Below are positions 59,514-64,000 of a stretch of 64,000 nucleotides of DNA, piece after piece. The DNA is taken from assembly GCA_029582265.1 (NCBI GenBank), contig CM055837.1, forward strand, positions 22,108,999 through 22,172,998, given 5' to 3'. Source of the stretch: Zoroaster sp. YZ-2022 (Eukaryota; Echinodermata; Asteroidea; Forcipulatida; Zoroasteridae). The translations under genes were made by a program, and so were the position numbers. Each line of letters begins with the position of its first letter. Position 1 is the stretch's first letter. Below the pieces are notes generated by a model. The model saw only the letters and a list, made by a program, of their open reading frames with translations, was not told the DNA's origin and ran no database searches.

Positions 59514-62500
59514 TTATTTTCTGGCTCAATGTTATGATCACCCATATTTTGCGCCTTCACTTTTTGGCTTCCTGTTGTAATACTTTTGTTCCAATGCCCA
59601 TACTTGTAAAACCTTTTTATTGTGTTATGAATTTAAATACCTTCAAATAAATTAACCTTGAACCCTTTGACGACTTTACAGCATAACAAAGTGGTGAATA
59701 ATTTGTCTGAAGCGAAAACTATATGGTTCATAAACCATCAACTGTTTCATGAACACCTTTTAGCTACAGCATACACTGGCCATAAGTATTGCAATATCCA
59801 ACATCCAAAGTTCAGTTTGAAGAACTGTGTTACAATAACCGTTATTTTCATTTTATTTACGCTACTTAAGACTTCGTGTGTTTTGAAGTCAATGTTCTTT
59901 TTTTTACTGTTCTTGCTCGGAAATTATGTAATGTTAACACAATTCAATGAAATCGGATTAAACTCGATCACTTCTCACATGTTACTGTAAAGTGTGCTGC
60001 TAATTTTAAGCGTGTTGCAATACTCTTTTGGCCAGGAAGAGTGTACTTGCTGCTCAACATGTTTGTATTCCACCGAATTTACAGTTATAATATTTTTGTC
60101 AGGTTGGTGAAAATTGTCAGTTGGGTTTTATTATTTGTGTCGTCATTTTTGTGAAAATTAGACGACTATTTATTTTAGGTAATAGGCCAGTCAGTCATTA
60201 CAATGGGGAGTTTTAGACTTGTAAACGCATCCTGCTGTGTTTTTGTAAAATTGTTTTGTATAATTTGCAGTTATGATTATTATTTTTAAATTCTAACATC
60301 CTCTCACTAGAAATAGTCCCTAACTGGTGACATACGACCTTGTTGGTGGATCAGATTGTTCACTATGGGACGAGTGGAGGTCCTCAAGAATGGTCAATGG
60401 GGAAACCATTCTGTGATGATGATGTGGGACAAGAATGAGTGCTGATGTGGTATGTGTAGACAGCTTGGGTTTTTTACCTAAAGGAGCTGTGCGAGCATCA
60501 TTGTCCGCTGAGTATATGGTGAAGGTATGTCGCTTGTTAGATCTCAGAGGTCCTTTCTCGTCCTTCTTCTGGAACATTTGGTGTCAGGCTCAGGCGTAGC
60601 CGCAAAAAAAAAATTGTCAAGGGAGGGGTGGTGAAAAATATTTTGTGAACAAAGGAGCCACTGGTAATATTTTTTGCCCTTGCAAAATATGTGGTCAAAT
60701 TTAACATGGCTGTAGAGAACATTTTAGTGTTTCCACATTAAAAATCAACAAAATAGGGCCCAAGTGGGTGGGAGGAACCTCACAATCCCCCCTTTTGGCC
60801 TCGATCAGCCTCTTGGATAATAAAGTATTAGCTGTGCCTCCTCTAGTGGGAATTCTCAATTTATCACAGGGCAGTCTATTTTTTTAGAAGGTCTGCCAAC
60901 ACGGTTTGACAACGACGTCACAAACACTGCTTCTGTTCAATACAATGTTACCCACACAAATTTCTGTCTGGCTAAAGTAAGGATATTCAGATTGTATGCG
61001 TACATTGTGTAGGATTTGTAGAATTTGTTGTTTACCAGAAAGTTAGCAGGAACATTCCCCCACCCCTCAAAAAAGCGGGCCCTCATCCTTAAACTTCCCA
61101 AAATAACATTATTTAAAATCCTGAAACATGCTCTGGAAGGCTCAGGGAATAACATAATCCCTCATATAGGGCTGAGATGTGAAAATATCACAGGCAATGT
61201 TCTCATGTTGATGAAAATGAAATTACATGAAATTTCTGTTGTTACTTTCGGAATTTTAGTTTTTATTTTCCCTGTATTATTATGTTTTGATGCAAATATT
61301 ACAGTCTATTTTAGTTTTACTTAATTATGATTATTGATCTTATTTTATAACTCTGTAATTCAAGGTTGCAACTGGTGAAATTGTTTTGGATGATGTTGAT
61401 ATGTAAAACCGGCTTAGAGACTGAGACAATTGGAGATACTGCCCCAGTGCAGAATCAATAACTGCAATTAACTGCAATCATGGAGAAGATGCTGGTGTTG
61501 CTTTGTTTGACTGATGATGAAGGTAGATACTTTTGATCTGTGTATATTTTGTATGCCAAATAGTTATTTTATTTCAACCCCAAAAATATTTCTGTTTCTA
61601 CATTGCAGTAGATACCTTTTTATATTCATACTAGGCAAGACGATTACTGAATTTTTTGATAGTCGATAATCGTCGACAATCGTCGGCATTATATTATATT
61701 TGATGTCTCAATATTTTATCAAAATTTATGCAGCACATTGAACAACTGATGGATGCCAAATACTCAAGTGTACTCACACAGGAGAAGTTGCATAGATAAT
61801 AAACAGTACGGAACAGCTTTGAATGAATCCCACTTCAAAAAGACAGACCGAGCGCTTTTAGTGGGCCGGTCCGGGTATGACAAACATTTCCATAAAAAGA
61901 ACACACCGTGATGTCCATAAAGCAAACCCACATGGTTTGAGTTGCTGTCTTTGCTCCAACAAGTTGTTGATCACAAATGAGTGTAAAGTCTAGAGGTTTA
62001 TACTATGTTCAATTGGGACACAAAACTAGAGTATTAACTTAGACTATACATATTTGTTTTTGATGTAAAAATCGAACACGGTTTATTTTACTCCCTTTAC
62101 CCTTCTATGGAGCGCCCACGAGGAAACTACATCCTGCGCTTCACCTTGCTTTTGAATTACCATCAAACACATACTCTTCAAAATCGGAGGTTGAGCTTGA
62201 GTCATTATCACGGGCAACGATAAGCACTTTGGCTTTGGAGTGACGCTTTCTCGAAGTTTACTGGCTAAGACAACGTTTAGCAAAGTGTTGAGTTTCCTTG
62301 CAGTGGGAAATGGCTGAGCGTACTTGTTGTTTGTGGCATCGTGTAGGTAGCTGTGGTCCAGGGGCCTGTATGTGCAAACTTGTCAGGTGGCCCGGCTTTT
62401 GTCCGACTTGTTGACTAGGGAAGACAGGAGGATTGCTTATCCTGTGAATTGTGTCTGCACTGGGAATGGTATGTGGCGTTGCTCTATCCCTTTTCGCCTG

Positions 62501-62690
62501 TGAATCAGATACCTATATGCCCGGCTGTGACCAACAACTTAGACAACGTTAAATTTGTTTCCCTGCATGTGGTGGATACCTGCGCAGTTTGGAGATGATG
62601 CGCACCTGCGTATTATTTGTGACTTGACTACCGAATCAGTGTCATAGAAAATCACGACTTCCGGTGCTAGCTGTTGAAGCCGGGTCGAAA
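59514..62690. other. Low-copy DNA with isolated exon-like pieces
   Basis: Nothing can be called firmly. Weak signals: a minus-strand exon candidate (60480-60575), a short terminal-exon-like stretch at 61366-61404 after ctctgtaattcaag (reads VATGEIVLDDVDM then stop), and an ATG-to-donor stretch at 61480-61522 (MEKMLVLLCLTDDEG). A self-complementary gataatcgtcgacaatcgtc-like motif lies near 61665. Confidence 0.4.
60320..60577 (-). CDS. Candidate exon, 85-residue open frame; unrecognised
   Basis: I do not recognise the family. The frame reads MFQKKDEKGPLRSNKRHTF, then TIYSADNDARTAPLGKKPK, followed by HHHHRM and a Ser/Thr-rich end. An acceptor-like ccaaatgttccag precedes KKDEKG, and a donor-like TTTAG|GTAAAA follows APL, so a spliced exon of about 95 bp is possible. 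Composition is richer in charged residues than random AT-rich frames nearby. It may still be chance. Confidence 0.25.
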   Translation of the reverse strand: MFQKKDEKGPLRSNKRHTFTIYSADNDARTAPLGKKPKLSTHTTSALILVPHHHHRMVSPLTILEDLHSSHSEQSDPPTRSYVTS

Positions 62691-62694
62691 ATGT

Positions 62695-63700
62695 GCTGAT
62701 TGGACTCTTCAAGTGCCTATTGAAGATTTGGTTTCACGAAACACGAAGCTGTTCATACAATGTGCAGATTTTGACTTTCTTCTGCGCCTGGTTGATCTTA
62801 CGAAACAAGAAGCGTTCATTACAACGTGCAGATTGACTCTTCAAGTACCTGGTTGTTTCACGAAACAAGAAGCGTTCCCATACAATGTGCAGATTGACTT
62901 CTTCCAAGTGCCTGGTTATTTCACGAAACACAGAAAGCGTTCATACAATGTAACCGCAGATTGACTCTTCGCGTGTCTGGTTGGTTTTCACGAAACACGA
63001 AGCGTTCATACAACGTGCAGATTGACTCTTCAAGTGCCTGGTTGGTTTCACGAAACAAGCAAGCGTTCATACAACGTGCAGATTGACTCTTCAAGTGCCT
63101 GGTTGGTTTCACAGGAAACAAGAAGCGTTCATACAACGTGCAGATTGACTCTTTCAAGTGCCTGTTTGGTTTCACGAAACACGAAGCGTTCCACAACGTG
63201 CGTATTGACTCTTCAAGTGCCTGGCTGGTTTCACGAAACAAGAAGCGTTCCATACAATGCAGTTTGACTCTTCAGTGCCTGGTTGGTTTCACGAAACAAG
63301 AAGCGTTCCATACAACGTGCCAGATTTCGACTAACTTCAGTACACCTGGTTGGTTTCACGAAACAAGAAGCGTTCATACAATGTGCAGATTGACTCTTCA
63401 TGCCTGGTTTGGTTTCTAAGTACAAAACACGAAGCGTTCAGACAACGTGCAGTTGTGACTTCGAAGTGCGCTCTGGTTGGTTTCATACGAAACAAGAAGC
63501 GTTCATACAACGTGCAGATTGACTCTTCAAGTACCTGGTTGGTTTCTACGAAACAAGAAGCGTTCATACAATGTGCAGATTGACTCTTCAAGTGCCTGGT
63601 TTGGTCTTCACAAAACACGAAGCGTTCTAGGAACAACGTGCAGATTGACCTCTTCAAGTGCCTGGTTGGTTTCATTGGGAAACACGAAGCGTTTATACTC
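62695..63700. repeat. Tandem array, about 61-bp unit, about 16 copies
   Basis: The unit has cgtgcagattgactcttcaa, gtgcctggttggtttcacga and aacaagaagcgttcataca. Indels of 1-4 bp break the frame in most units, so the repetitive frames on either strand (WFHETRSVHTTC-like or the complement) are not taken as a protein. Confidence 0.93.
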
Positions 63701-63808
63701 AATGTTTCTACGTGAGAGTAAAGTACTTGTCCAGCTGTTCTTGGCTGTTTTGTAATCCGACCCATTACATTCGACAGTGTCGAAAATGTCCATAACCCTG
63801 TGCTGCAG

Positions 63809-64000
63809 GTATGGAGGAGCAGTGCCCTTTGTTGTTAATCATCAATGACTTTGAAGGCAACAAAAAGGGTTCTCGAGCTCTCAAGAGTTTATGCCACCGC
63901 ACACCAACATGTTGTAGGATCAGTGTGTGGCTGAAAAGTTGGAAAAGAAGCAGGATTTGTAGCGGGACATGTTCACTGAAATTCGACAGTATGTACATTT
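63809..64000 (+). CDS. Candidate caspase p20 exon, 5' part, window-edge partial
   Basis: Caspases are cysteine proteases of cell death and inflammation. A good acceptor (ccctgtgctgcag) precedes a frame reading GMEEQCPLLLIINDFEGNKK then GS, which resembles the first strand of the caspase large subunit (LIIN, then FxG, then GS). In another frame further on is KKQDL-stop-RDMFTEIRQYV, resembling the conserved DLTxxxM segment. The stop and the frame change mean that either the exon is a pseudogene or the sequence has errors. The catalytic His and Cys regions would lie beyond the window. Similarity was judged by eye only. Confidence 0.35.

Noticed and set aside
58620..59560. Very long open frames on both strands (up to 305 residues)
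   Set aside because: They are translations of (ATCC)n; any 4-bp repeat without stops is open in all frames.
62674..63765. Repetitive-peptide genes on either strand
   Set aside because: The 61-bp unit is not a multiple of 3 and indels change the frame in most units, so no long repetitive product is encoded.

Overview
This window looks like eukaryotic, most likely metazoan, intergenic DNA. The compositional bias, tRNA-derived SINEs, a Tx1-type LINE, Tc1/mariner and hAT-like elements, long tandem arrays and isolated exon-like islands all point that way. A marine invertebrate is plausible, but I cannot name the species. I see no intact multi-exon protein gene, no rRNA and no prokaryotic operon. 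Nearly every long open frame is either an artefact of a tandem repeat or a fragment of a transposon.

Layout. (1) 1-33060 is dominated by a degenerate macro-repeat made of blocks A-B-C-D-E, with A-block starts near 1, 7060, 20760 and 28700 (period about 7-8 kb without the insertion). Block E carries a TATA-like box and block A begins with a repeated leader that ends in a splice-donor consensus. The copies differ by clean insertions that the other copies show as empty sites: a TA-flanked MITE (8022-8211), hAT-like elements (19773-19981, 29180-29427), a SINE with a 23-bp target duplication (4265-4501) that was itself hit by a tRNA-like insertion in its sister copy (26868-27165), a 44-bp x 17 array (5043-5790), and a Tc1/mariner remnant (31750-32556). 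(2) 11270-19250 interrupts the macro-repeat and holds mostly unassigned DNA, a small hairpin element and a roughly 34-bp satellite (18000-18830). (3) 33060-43590 is a higher-order repeat: seven units of 1.1-1.8 kb, each with a hairpin/poly-T/(TTC)n header, a body of about 600 bp and a variable number of 120-145-bp subrepeats. (4) 43590-52120 is mixed low-copy DNA with a perfect 34-bp palindrome, a GC-rich island, a duplicated 300-bp segment, two GGCCCATTAYGTCC-type arrays in opposite orientation, and exon-like pieces. (5) 52125-59513 is a 6.2-kb frameshifted L1/Tx1-clade retrotransposon lying between two tetranucleotide microsatellites. (6) 59515-64000 is mostly unassigned, then a roughly 61-bp x 16 tandem array, and at the right edge a candidate caspase p20 exon.

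The genes do not form a visible pathway. The biological interest is structural: a low-copy macro-repeat whose sister copies time-stamp transposon insertions, a possible single-unit inversion inside a tandem array, fold-back junctions, a higher-order satellite, and a LINE apparently integrated into a microsatellite. All identities come from reading motifs by eye; no database search was possible.
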